From: Haemonchus contortus
Lineage: Eukaryota; Nematoda; Chromadorea; Rhabditida; Trichostrongylidae
Length of the DNA stretch: 64,000 nucleotides
NCBI GenBank assembly: GCA_000469685.2
Contig: LS997563.1
Span: forward strand, 12,533,940-12,597,939
Direction: 5' to 3'
Position numbers and translations under genes: made by a program. Positions 1 through 9,577 of this stretch are shown here, in pieces. The stretch's first letter is position 1. Every line of letters begins with the position of its first letter. Under the pieces are notes generated by a model, which was given only the letters and a program-made list of their open reading frames with translations, did not search any database and had not been told where the DNA came from.

Positions 1-179
1 GAGGGAAACAGCCGTTCGATAACGAATCGTTGAATCTTCCCTGATACGAAAGGCTAGTGGTGCTAGCTCTCAAGAGGGCTAATCATTATAGAAATAGGAA
101 CTTTTTTGGTGCTTCCGAAGAAAAACCCGGAAAATTTTCAGCGAACTACAGCTCGATCACAATCATCCCGATGTCCTTT

Positions 180-450
180 GTTACAGGGATATCAACCGTG
201 GTCTACTGCATACCCGGCGGGCTAACGCTAACTACCTACTGTGTGGTCCGCCCAGACCCTGATTAACCTACGCACACAAACTTGTTTTTACCTACACTTT
301 AGGCGGGTGTCCCTCCTATAACAAGCCCCTCTCGACACTACTAGTAGTTCTCTCCTCCTTTTCTGGTACCAGGTTTCATTCTCGTCATGGGATTGGCTAT
401 TCGTCTATTTTTCTAATAAACCTTCGACTTCATCACCTCTCTTTCAATCA
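180..450 (+). repeat. Promoter-like repeat, copy A
   Basis: This segment aligns by eye with 6930-7225. Both share the block 'cgacactactagtagt' or a one-base variant, the phrase 'cattctcgtca', and 'cttcatcacctc' near the end. Copy B carries a clean TATA-like 'ctataaatag' (about 7084-7093); copy A has the decayed 'cctataacaag' (about 316-326). The two copies lie about 6.7 kb apart in direct orientation and bracket the non-LTR element between them. They may be 5' ends of two copies of one retroelement, or LTR-like ends of an older element. The class is not decided. Confidence 0.5.
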
Positions 451-589
451 AACAAGGAAACGGTCTCACGTGAAAAGATGTTGCGATACGCCACATGGGG
501 GCCAACGTGTAGCTAGAAGTAAGGGGTGCTACCATGAAACTGACCGAACTCCAACTGATTTGACAGTCGTAATCTTCAGTCGAGTAGTG

Positions 590-1020
590 CTGTTCAACTT
601 CGGTGTTATAAGGCGTGACTTCAAAATTGTATCTTGTAGAAAGGAAGCCGAGTGATAGATCGAGCTCCGACTTACACTCGAGACCCTGATCAAGTGAGGA
701 AGCTTGTCGAGCTCCGGTGGTATAAGCCGTGACTTCGACAGTGCACCAATCTGAACGAAGTCGATTGATAGCGGCAAGTTCTAACTCCGATTCACGGTCG
801 TGACCTTCGATTGGGTCAGGAAAATTCGGTTGAACCCAGGCAATATACGTTGTGAATTTGACGTTGTGAATTCGACTCATGTCAGGTAAATTGGAATCGA
901 TTGTCAGGAGGGAAATCCTACTAGGTCGTCAAGTTGTAACTCTAGATCGAGGAAAGGTTGGTGTCGAACTCCGGTCGTGTGAGCCATGACTCCGACATTG
1001 AACTACTGGTTAGAAGCGAT
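590..1020 (+). repeat. Degenerate tandem repeat, unit about 116-128 bp
   Basis: A phrase resembling 'gcgtgacttc' recurs near 611, 727 and 983 (as 'gccatgactcc'), and 'gattgatag' follows at about 766 and 1017. The spacing is 116 and then 256 (about 2 x 128), so this is an old tandem array with mutated units. It sits just before the ORF1-like coding of the non-LTR element and could be its 5' UTR array, as some non-LTR elements carry. A 155-residue minus-strand frame across it (413-880) is best explained by repeat periodicity, not by a gene. Confidence 0.5.
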
Positions 1021-1524
1021 TGATAGTATCCAGGCAACTTTCAGCTAGCTCTGATTTTCTCGCTTGTAAGACTTATAGCCTTTCGTTTTGCTCACATTTC
1101 TTTCATCGTCGAGCTCCTTTTTTTATTGAAAGAGATTTGCAATATATTGAGATGGCAAATTGTTCCGTCGAGAATCGTGCCGTTATAGAGGCTAAACCCT
1201 GCACCCCCCTTACATCTATTTCCAGAGTTAGCATGGCGCATTTGAACGAGGAAGAGCTTCCTTGGTTCCCTGTCGAGGATGAAGAGATGCTTGTTGAAAA
1301 ATGTACGTGACATCTCCTAAAAATCCTCGACACATCAAACAAGCTGCTAAGCCATTTGACTGCTAACGGTGTCACAAGTGATAATGAGCTCGCAAGGTCG
1401 ATGCGCACCGGTGATCCCAAAAGGGGAAGCGTTGTAGCTTCAGTAAGCGAGCTAGTTGTGTTGATAAAAGAAATCGCGAAGGCAACCGTCGCTGAGATGA
1501 GCGACCTGAGTAGGGCTTCAAGTA
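1020..1524 (+). pseudogene. Non-LTR ORF1-like protein, upstream half, cut by mariner
   Basis: Frames starting at 1020 and 1356 are in the same reading phase, separated by one TGA at 1308-1310. The protein is acidic then Ser/Arg-rich, and ends at the Ser run where the mariner has entered at the TA of 1523-1524. Reading from this half across the excised mariner into 2790 keeps the frame and continues a Ser/Arg/Lys-rich tract until a TAA at 2879-2881. This supports one original coding region. Function is presumably nucleic-acid binding, as for ORF1 proteins of non-LTR elements, but no zinc knuckle is visible here. Confidence 0.5.
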
Positions 1525-1552
1525 TTAGGTTGAGTCATAAGTCCTCGGACAA
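1525..1552 (+). repeat. Left terminal inverted repeat of mariner
   Basis: 28-bp repeat preceded by the target TA at 1523-1524. Its reverse complement matches 2760-2787 with one mismatch (A versus G in the AACC/AGCC position). Confidence 0.9.
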
Positions 1553-1871
1553 TGTGATAGTGATGACTTCTAGCGAACATAACTCGGGAAAGAGGTAACG
1601 AAAATGAACGCGCGAGGCATTGTTAGATAGAGTATGGAAAGGTCTTCTAAATGCATACTTGAAAAGGCACCTAACCGTTTCCTTTCCAGCGACTATGCCT
1701 CATGATTTCAAGCCGTCGCAACTCCACATCCGCAACACCATCATATTTATTTTTTTTATCTGGCGATGAGCCCGCGGCATACGGTAGAGGTATAAAGGAC
1801 GTTCACAAGCAGGAGGTGTACAATTTACATGTTGCATCAGAAGTTCACATCTGACAACTATTCCGTCGAAA

Positions 1872-2722
1872 ATGAATGCCCGTCCGGGACGCTCAGTGAA
1901 GTTGGATTTGAAGGTGCTGCGGAGCCAGGTGGAAGCCGATCCGTATCAAACTACTCGTGAACTGGCAGTCACCCTTGGGGAGTCAGTCCACAATTATTCG
2001 TGGATTGAAGTCAATCGGCAAGGTGCGAAAGCTAGGCCGATGGGTGCCTCATGCTTTAAAGCAGTATGACATAGACTGCCTCGACGACTTGGCACTTTCT
2101 CTCCTCACGCTCAAGGGCACCACACGTGGCTCGAGTACCTAGTCACCAGGGATGCGAAGTCGAACCTCTACTCTAACGTTCACCAACGTGCCCAATGGAT
2201 TGACAAAGGTGCGGATGCAGAAGACTCTCCCAAACACAACGTACACGCGAAGGAGGTTATGCACTGGTTCTGGCGGAGCGTTCAGTGTGTTGAATAATGG
2301 GAGATGCTAGACGAAGGATGTACAGTGACCGCACACGTCTCCGTTTCGAAACTGAGGAATTTGAAGGCGAATTCCGAAACTACACGTCGACAGCAGCACA
2401 AAGTTTACTTCCAGCACGACAACGCTCGCCTTCACATTGCAAGAACGACCAAAACTGAAGTGACGAATTTCGGTAGGACACGTTTACCACACCAACCATG
2501 TTCCTCAGACTTGGATCCCTCGGACTACCACCTTTTCCCCATCTTCAACGTCATCTGGATGGTCAGGGCTTTGAAACCCGCGATGACATCAAAATGGCAC
2601 TGGAGTAGTTCTCCAAGGGCCAGCTCCCAGCGTTCTAAAGCAAGGACATCTACGATCTGCCCAAGCATTGGCAGAAGACCATCGATGCGAATGGGGCATA
2701 TTTCAATTGATTCGCTATTGTC
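1872..2722 (+). pseudogene. Mariner transposase, frameshifted
   Basis: Segments read like a mariner transposase in order: an N-terminal helix-turn-helix region (1872-2000); after a frameshift near 2000, the GRWVPH linker motif (about 2037-2054); then a region with the first catalytic Asp (about 2150-2210, TRDAK in place of the usual TGDEK); the HDNAR motif with the second Asp (about 2416-2430); and the DLDPSDYHLF block with the third Asp (about 2510-2535). The three metal-binding Asp residues of the D,D(34)D triad appear to remain, but at least two frame changes, a deletion near 2100-2140 and an in-frame TAA near 2296 make it inactive. The usual protein is about 340-350 residues. Confidence 0.85.
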
Positions 2723-2759
2723 GTTTAAAAATTGTAAGATAAGTATTACCATTGCCAAT

Positions 2760-2787
2760 TTGTCCGAGGACTTATGACTCAGCCTAA
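2760..2787 (-). repeat. Right terminal inverted repeat of mariner
   Basis: 28-bp repeat matching 1525-1552 in inverse orientation with one mismatch, followed by the target TA at 2788-2789. Confidence 0.9.
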
Positions 2788-2789
2788 TA

Positions 2790-3540
2790 GTAGAACGCGT
2801 TTTCGAGCTTCCAAGAGAGGCAAAATTACCAGTAAGAGCCAGCTGCAGGGGCACATGAGTAGACGTGCAGCAGAGTTCTAATGTAAAGTAAGAGGCGTTG
2901 CGGAACCCGATACGGCTAGGACTCAGAAGTGAATATGAGAGTTAGGGGATTGTGTGTAGCTTTCGGTGTAGAGAAGAAGACTCCGATGAAATCCGCCTGG
3001 TTGCGCCCTGATCGATGTCCCGATCAACTGTCACAAGGCCGCCCACAAAAAAGGATGATGCTCTGCTACTTGCCGCTAAGGCTTCGCAATTACTGTCGGA
3101 TGACTGTATTCAGCAATTCAACGAGGTCGTTTTGAGTAGGTCACCTTTTTTGTCTAGTGACATTATTGAAACCGATTTGCTTCAGCGCTCAGTAGGTATG
3201 TGTGGCAGGCCTGAACCAGCTAAGGATATTTCAGCTTCGCTGCGCCAAGCGCATACTGAATCATACGTTGGTGGTATTTTGGACACCCTCGACGTTGAAA
3301 TCCATCGTGTGGATAACCACAGGATGGGTAATGTAGTCGAGAGGAAACTCCAGCTTGTGAAGCGCGTATTCTCATCACGGCGTACTTTTCTAGAGATCTT
3401 GTCAAAAACTAGGAATTTACGTTCTATCCCTACTACAGGAACATCTGTATTAGAAAATCGATGACTCGATATGAAATGAAAAGGACAAGGAAATACGCAA
3501 ATACAGCAGGCGCGTGATCTGAACAAAAATCAATTTAACG
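2790..3540 (+). pseudogene. Non-LTR ORF1-like protein, downstream half
   Basis: After the mariner the frame runs to a TAA at 2879-2881. A second, longer open stretch of 149 codons lies at 3015-3464 in another frame. Near its end, a Val/Arg/Ser-rich segment ending in RRTFLEILSKTRNLR resembles the RNA-binding-like region of CR1/Jockey ORF1 proteins. Just beyond the stop, the phrase DLNKNQFNGKR (about 3520-3550) also fits this family. This is homology by recollection. The region is frameshifted and not a functional gene. Confidence 0.5.
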
Positions 3541-3649
3541 GTAAGCGCATTCACAAAGTCTATAGAGGAGCCATCACTAGAATCTCGATTACAGCCTCGA
3601 TCAAAAAGGCGATTCTCCACCCAATCTTCTCACTGATCACTTTATGTTC

Positions 3650-4290
3650 AATATTGTATGCGAGAGGCCTGATTAACGAAAGTTCGCGATTTCATTGTTT
3701 CTGAGCTCTGAAAAATCATGCATTGCCTTCGTCGTAATGTCTTGGCTTATGTGCAAATTTTCTGATGCTGAGTTTTGCGCGCAACTACCGTACAGTGTGA
3801 CTCGAAGGGATAGGTGGTCCCGAAGGGGAGGAGGCGTGTGCGCTTTCGGTCTCGATCTTTCGCTATTTCAAAGGGTTCCTTTCAACTGTAAAGGATCGTC
3901 CGCTGATCCCATTTGTTTGAAATTATGCTGCGACCGGCTGCAGCCGTCGTTTCTTGTTGATATACCCCCCGCCTAGTTCTACTAGCGGTCAAGATGATCT
4001 TGTATTTGCTTGCTGATCTGGTCTCAGCGGAACCGATGTTGGGAGACCTCAACTTCAGCATCCAGGCGGACCAGCAAGTTGGGACTGCACCCGTTACGCG
4101 CGAGTTTTTCTCGGCCTTGGGGTCCCTATCTGTGTTGCAGATTTTTCGACCCGTGGGAGTGAAACACTTGACCTTATCATTTCCCCAGCTTACGGCATTG
4201 CTAGCGGCTAATTCATGATGAAGCTCAGATAATAAAGCTCACTCGTACGCTTTATCTCACTCGGATCTGTTTATGATTTCTGACAACCAT
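3650..4290 (+). pseudogene. Non-LTR endonuclease domain relict
   Basis: The frame at 3695-3976 contains LPYSVTRRDR followed by RRGGGVCAF, a signature of the endonuclease of Jockey/CR1-type elements. The frame at 3994-4218 contains ADLVSAEPMLGDLNFS, the remains of the GDFN block. The nick-forming endonuclease would have cut target DNA during target-primed reverse transcription. The frames differ and the GDFN motif is altered (GDLN), so it is inactive. Confidence 0.6.
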
Positions 4291-4730
4291 GAGAATGTGG
4301 ATGATCGTCTCTATAGTACATATGTCCCTTGAAGGAGAACCAGTATATGCATGTCAGCATATCCCATTCACATACGTAATTTATTTCAACAGCGAAAAAG
4401 GCTATTTGTTGAGTTGAAAGATCCAGCTAGTTAAGTATTATAACTTATCAGGAGATCGGCAAAAAAGCTGAACACTCACTTGAAGCGTTTTCTAGCATAC
4501 AAAGTGAAGAAAACAGGTCATGCTGGAAATTTGAAACATTTCTATGCATATATATGTAGAAACATTTGTTGTAGCAACTGCTACCATACAGTACATGTTA
4601 AAATGCGGCAATCACTACACTAACACTCTTTCGTCGAGGTGGGTCAACGCGCGCACCAACATGTGGAGATCAATAAGTGCGTGTGATCTGGTCTTTGGTC
4701 TTTGGTTCGACCGAGGGGTATAAATAGCTG

Positions 4731-4930
4731 GAGGGCTTCTCAATCGATTCATTCTTGGACTCCGGAGGGCTTCTCAGTTGATTCATACTTGAACATGGTG
4801 GTCTGCAATCCGGCAATACCCTATCCAATATCCAATATCCAATATCCAATATTCAATACCAATACTCAATATCCAATCGACTCAATACACAATATCCGTC
4901 ACAATACCCTTTCACAATATCGAACTCCAC
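4731..4930 (+). repeat. Short tandem repeats inside the non-LTR region
   Basis: A phrase of about 33 bp beginning GGAGGGCTTCTCA is repeated twice (about 4731-4795). It is followed by an irregular run of CAATATC-like heptamers from about 4826 to 4920. These explain the 91-codon plus-strand frame at 4702-4977, which I do not regard as a gene. Confidence 0.65.
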
Positions 4931-5179
4931 GATACGCACGAGAAGAAGGATTACTTGTTAGCGTTTTGTTATATTAATAAAGTTTAACATCAAGCCGTGC
5001 ACTCGAGCAGTTCAGAGGTATCCGCGTGGCAAATCTCATAGATTTTGGGCGAGCAACCTCACCACACTAGTGACCACAATCTGTGGCTCCTGGACCGGGA
5101 ACCATATATCAGTAAAGCTTGTGCTTGAAGGAGCGATTTGAGTTAGGAATAAATGCATCACATCGAATGAGAAAGGGGA

Positions 5180-6400
5180 AGACTCAGTGGATTATTTTGG
5201 AAGCGTTTTTGTGACACCTCCCATAAAGCAAGTCGCTGTGAGATCGGTTGGCGACGGTTTGGTTGGCGACGGATCGTTCGAGCTATCGAGTGTCACTCTC
5301 AGAACGGTTTTCAAGCATCTTCATTCACTTAAGCCTTTATTCTCTATTAAATCTCGAGTAACTTCCCCATTTCTTTCTTAGCGGTGGGCAAAAGAACTGG
5401 TTATCCCTCTGACACATGTTCTTAACATCTCCATGATGTTAGGCGAAGTTCCTTGAATTATATCTGGGATTGTGTTATAGTAACACCTATTCCTATAATA
5501 AAACCCGTGGGACTAACCACGTGCTCTCTTTCCGATCCATGATCATACTTTCCTTTCCTCCCAAAGTCGTGGAGAAGGTTCGACACAAATACTTGTCATA
5601 CTGGGTGGTGAAACAGAAGGTATTCTTCAGGAACAGTTCGGCCTCCTACCTGGAACGTTCACCTGCATTCGACTGATGGATGTCACTCACACATAGATAC
5701 TGGCGTGATGTTATCTATTTTGATCTAACAAAAGCCTTTGATTTTGTATTTAGGGGCATCCTCTTACTCGAGCTAGAATATTAAGGTTACGAGGAAATTC
5801 TTTGAAGTAGTTCGAGTCAAATCTCGCTGACTGGAAAATGAATGAATACTTTACATCAAGAGTAAGAGGCATAGGAGGAGAAGGACCGCGAAGTGTCTCA
5901 GACTGTTAAATCGTGCTGCTGAAAACATGGTTCGTTGGTCTAATCTTTGGAAATTAAAGGTCATTCCTACAAAGACCCACTTGTCTTCTTTGAGGCCCTC
6001 GAGGTATTGCATATGTTGTTCATAAACGTCTTTAGTTCCGATGTGGATTTATGGATTAAGCTCTACAAAACACATGTTCGTCCAGTAGTTGAATATTGCA
6101 ACCCTGTCTAGGCTCGTCCTTCTTCAAAAATATTCGAAATCTTGAGAATGTTCAAGAAATTTCACAAGAATATTGTTCTATAGGGCTTCCCCTAATGATG
6201 ACTACCCGCAAGCCCTACCGATCTAGACTCAATGAACTGAATCTCACATTGTTTTACAAAAGCGTCGAGTTAGAATTAGTCCTGGCCTTCAAGTAATCTG
6301 GTGCGAGCTACGGGTAAAGCTTTCTAGACATTGGATGTTCCGACCAACCAACGGATGAGGGGGTGCATTCCAGATTCACAACGACAAAATGCTCAGACGA
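5180..6400 (+). pseudogene. Non-LTR reverse transcriptase and C-terminal domain relict
   Basis: Fragments in several frames fit a reverse transcriptase: a segment with PPKVVEKVRHKYLSYWV (about 5553-5605), then FDLTKAFD-like coding near 5720-5745 (the region of the catalytic Asp motif A, broken), and finally a C-terminal domain at 6096-6296 with NLENVQEIS, RLNELNLT and LVLAFK, as in CR1/Jockey proteins. Stops and frame changes are frequent. No intact YADD box could be read. It is an inactive, old copy. Confidence 0.65.
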
Positions 6401-6929
6401 CATCAAAATTTGAGAGAAACCATGCTTTCCTCTAAGAGTGCTGCTTCGCGCTTGTGCAGGTTCTCAGTGGCTTTCGTTCCTAATCTAGATGTTGAGTTCC
6501 TTTATTTTCTTTTCACATACCTCTTTCATGTTGTTCATATTAATGTTTACCTTACGTGTCGCCAACTCTGCCGTGTCGGACATCTCTCTCTGTTGTCGAA
6601 GCGCGTCCGGAAGAGCTTCAATAGGGTGAGGAGTTGGGCCAGCAAAGAAAGGCGATGCCCTCGTGGAACCAGATGACAGCCATGGAGCAGCTCAGGAGGC
6701 GTGGCTCAAGGACCTGGACGCCACTGCACCGGCCGTACTCCGAAATTATGCCGAGAGGCCCGTGACCATCCCGTAGTTGCAACACACTTGGCCACCAGTA
6801 TAATGATTCTTTTATTGTCGTTATTGTGATTTTGTCAAATTGATTTTCTTCAGTGTTTGTTAAAAAGATGACGGACAAAACAGTCTCGTTATTCTCGTAC
6901 TGCGGAAGCGGCAATGACGCCACTTTCCC

Positions 6930-7225
6930 TGGGGAGAGGCAGGTCACGGTAGGTCGCAACTGTGGCCCGCCATAAACCCAGGGGACTAAAGCTGACCACC
7001 TTTTGTGTGATTCGCCTAGACCCCCGCCTACTTGACCTAAACACACAATTGCACCTTAGCTACACTTTGGGCGAGAGTCCCCTACTATAAATAGCCCTTT
7101 TGACACTACTAGTAGTGTACTCCATCTGTTCGGTTACATTCTCGTCACGGTCTGGCTGTCTATTCTTCTACTGTTCTAGTGAACCTTAGACTTCATCACC
7201 TCCTCTTCAACATCCAAGGAAACTG
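6930..7225 (+). repeat. Promoter-like repeat, copy B
   Basis: Direct counterpart of 180-450 (see that entry). It contains the better-preserved TATA-like 'ctataaatag' at about 7084-7093, followed by the shared 'gacactactagtagt'. An open frame begins soon after it. Confidence 0.5.
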
Positions 7226-7229
7226 TCAA

Positions 7230-7569
7230 GGGTTATCGCTTCCCTCGTGAGCCGGAAATTAATAGTGATCTCCAGCTTGATCCTGTCAGGTTCCGAGATG
7301 ATCCAGGGCATGTGGAAGAGGAAGCGATCCACTACTCTTTGCCCACTTTCGAGTTGTTTATCGACTCACGAATATGCCAATATTTCAATAGCCGCAGAAG
7401 AAAGTGCACGAAACGGAGTTTGTACCAAACTGTTCTCGCTCATGCTAGACAACTTCATGAACTCTTTTTTTTTGTTGAACTAATTATATGTTGTTGTTGT
7501 TGCTTATGTTGTCGATCTGTCAGATTACAGCACAAATTATTGTATAGGCGCGGTCTTAGGATGTTATGA
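7230..7569 (+). other. Unrecognised open frame downstream of promoter-like repeat
   Basis: A plus-strand frame runs from about 7230 to the stop at 7567-7569, with Met at 7312. The first part is charged and compositionally plausible for protein; the end becomes a Cys run from a TTG/TGT triplet repeat (about 7489-7515). It may be the 5' coding part of a second retroelement copy whose promoter is 6930-7225. No family is recognised. From 7570 to 7960 I see nothing beyond AT-rich DNA. Confidence 0.2.
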
Positions 7570-7969
7570 TGTGATAAACTTGTTTCCTCTTGCTTATACC
7601 TAATTTATAAATCTTCTATGAAATGATCATGCTTTTGTAATCAGCCATACAGTATGATCGATAGTGATTAGTTAATGACCGTTCCATCCCCTCCATTGTA
7701 TCGTTTTGTCGTGTTGGCTTATTAGAATATTCGATTATTACAATGACGTAAGTCAGCTATGAGGTGTGGAGTGTGTTCTGGACGAGCTATACAATGTGTC
7801 TCACGGCGTACGTATGGATCCTGGTGCGAACAACAGACTACGGTAAGCAAAAATCCACTCATAAGCATAGGTTAACAGAGAAACCTTAGTCACATCAAAA
7901 GTAGCTCACCTTTTTCATCCTGTAGGAGTAGGAAATTAAATAAGGGAACGCGGTAGCAAAAAGAATAGC

Positions 7970-9541
7970 TTACTTACTTTGATACTTTGATGGTCCTTCG
8001 GCAAGAGGGTCTTCACAGCGGGGACCACAGCTCCTCCACATCGCCCGATCTTTCGCGACTTGCATCCAATGTAGGCCGCTTTCTCTGAAATATTTGGAAA
8101 ACGAATCGGCCCACCGAGTCGGCGGACGTCCTGACGGTCTTCTTTTATTTCTCGGAAGCCATTCTGTGACTCGAAGGCTCCATCTGTCATCAGTTCGACG
8201 AAGTAGATGACCGGCCCAGCGGTGCTTCGAATTTGCCGTGTATTGAAGCGGGTCTTTCAAGCGCGATCTCTCCTTTAGGTCTGAACTTCGCAAGCCTTGT
8301 TGCCACTGTTGTCGTCGACTGATTTTCAGAAAACTTCTTTCCAACGCGTGGTGAGAAGTCATTATGGCTTTGGCGATTGTTTTATTGTCAGGCCACGTTT
8401 CAGTCGCATAACGCATCGCTGGCAGTACAGAGGCGCTGAATATCGATGCCTTGAGGTCGGGATCGCTGACCTGGTCTGTCACTTCACGAATTGAACCGAA
8501 AGCTGCCCACGCAGCACGTCTTCTCCGATTTAGTTCTGGAGCGATATTGTTCGTCATGTTCAGCTCTCTTCCCAGATATACGTAGGATTCAACTCTTTGC
8601 AGAGCTTTTCCTTCTAATCTTACTGTTCCCGTATCGCACCACTTGTTAACCATTAATTGCGTTTTGGACATATTCATCTCCAAGCCTATCCGCCGGCTTA
8701 CTGCATTGAGTTCGTTGACCATCTTTTCCATTTCAGCTGTGCTGCTAGATATCAAGACGATATCATCGGCGAAGCGGAGGTTATTGACTTTTTTGCCATT
8801 AACGGGATATCCTCTTTCTTCCCAGTCGAGGTTCAACATCGCATATTGTAACGCAGCCGTGAAAAGCTTTGGGGATATGGTATCTCCTTGTCGCACCCCC
8901 TTTCCGACTGGAATCTTCAGCTTTCGCTCGAACAGCTGGATGAATGTTGAGGTGTTTGAAAGGCACTGTTCGAGCAGGTGGACGTAAGCGGGATCAACTC
9001 CAGCTTGCACAAGAGCGTTTAAAACGGCGTTGATCTCCACAGAGTCGAACGCCTTCTTGTAGTCCACGAAGAGAAGAGCCAAAGGAAGGCGATATTCTCG
9101 GCTTCTCTCAATAAGCTGACAGACTGCGTGGATGTTATCCATGCACGAGAAGTTTTTCCTGAATCCAGTTTGCTCTACTGGCTGGTATTCGTCCAATATG
9201 CGTTCCACGCGATTGAGCAGAACTTTCGTGAATGACTTGTACACCACCGATACTAGGCTGATGGGACGGTAGTTGGAGATGTCTTCCCGCTGGCCTTTCT
9301 TGAAAAGAAGAATGGTTTTTGATTCTTTCCACTGCTGTGGAATCCTTTTCAATCTGAGGTAATGGTTGAAGTGTTCCGCAAGAAGGGTGTGAAGAGCAGT
9401 ATTCCCAGAGCGGAGCAAATCCGCAGGGATATTGTCCAAACCTGGAGCTGTACCTTTCTTCATGCTTCTTATCGCATTTGCCACTTCCGAAACAAGGATA
9501 GCTGGAGGCTCTTCATAAGGCGGCATCGAGCATTTGGGCAC
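7970..9541 (-). CDS. RTE reverse transcriptase part of ORF
   Basis: This 523-residue frame holds the reverse transcriptase, which copies element RNA into DNA at the nicked target. Visible motifs: GLDNIPADLL (34-43), NYRPISL (90-96), TGFR (125-128), motif A FVDYKKAFDS (158-167, Asp160), RQGDTISPKLF (217-227) and the catalytic FADD box (257-260). The C-terminal part has RWAGHLLRR and GRPPTRW, as seen in RTE proteins. The region between the premature stop at 9578-9580 and Met 9541 also reads as RT N-terminal coding (with YTELFRSS), so translation of this half as a separate protein would be an accident. All RT catalytic residues are intact. Confidence 0.9.
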   Translation of the reverse strand: MPKCSMPPYEEPPAILVSEVANAIRSMKKGTAPGLDNIPADLLRSGNTALHTLLAEHFNHYLRLKRIPQQWKESKTILLFKKGQREDISNYRPISLVSVVYKSFTKVLLNRVERILDEYQPVEQTGFRKNFSCMDNIHAVCQLIERSREYRLPLALLFVDYKKAFDSVEINAVLNALVQAGVDPAYVHLLEQCLSNTSTFIQLFERKLKIPVGKGVRQGDTISPKLFTAALQYAMLNLDWEERGYPVNGKKVNNLRFADDIVLISSSTAEMEKMVNELNAVSRRIGLEMNMSKTQLMVNKWCDTGTVRLEGKALQRVESYVYLGRELNMTNNIAPELNRRRRAAWAAFGSIREVTDQVSDPDLKASIFSASVLPAMRYATETWPDNKTIAKAIMTSHHALERSFLKISRRQQWQQGLRSSDLKERSRLKDPLQYTANSKHRWAGHLLRRTDDRWSLRVTEWLPRNKRRPSGRPPTRWADSFSKYFRESGLHWMQVAKDRAMWRSCGPRCEDPLAEGPSKYQSK

Positions 9542-9577
9542 AAAGGTGGAGGACCGAAAGAGTTCTGTGTAGAAATC

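Larger units (their letters stand above)
1525..2787 (+). mobile_element. Mariner DNA transposon, 1263 bp, complete ends
   Basis: The ends are inverted repeats of 28 bp: 1525-1552, starting TTAGGTTGAGTCATAAG, and 2760-2787, ending CTTATGACTCAGCCTAA. They differ at one base. TA dinucleotides at 1523-1524 and 2788-2789 flank them as the target duplication. The length and TA duplication are typical of mariner. Inside are recognisable but broken transposase segments on the plus strand. The nearly identical ends suggest fairly recent insertion relative to the heavily decayed retroelement it entered. Confidence 0.92.
1020..6400 (+). mobile_element. Decayed CR1/Jockey-like non-LTR retrotransposon
   Basis: An ORF1-like region (1020-3540, split by a mariner) is followed by ORF2 remnants for an apurinic-type endonuclease (about 3690-4260) and reverse transcriptase with its C-terminal domain (about 5180-6300). 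Order and strand fit one element. Frames change many times and stops are frequent, so it is dead. About 900 bp between 4290 and 5180 does not align with the expected protein and may be inserted or scrambled. The recognisable endonuclease and RT phrases resemble CR1/Jockey-type elements more than RTE. Family assignment is from remembered motifs, not from a search. Confidence 0.7.

Noticed and set aside
413..880. 155-codon minus-strand frame
   Set aside because: Lies across a degenerate tandem repeat; the protein is repetitive in the same period and has no recognisable domain.
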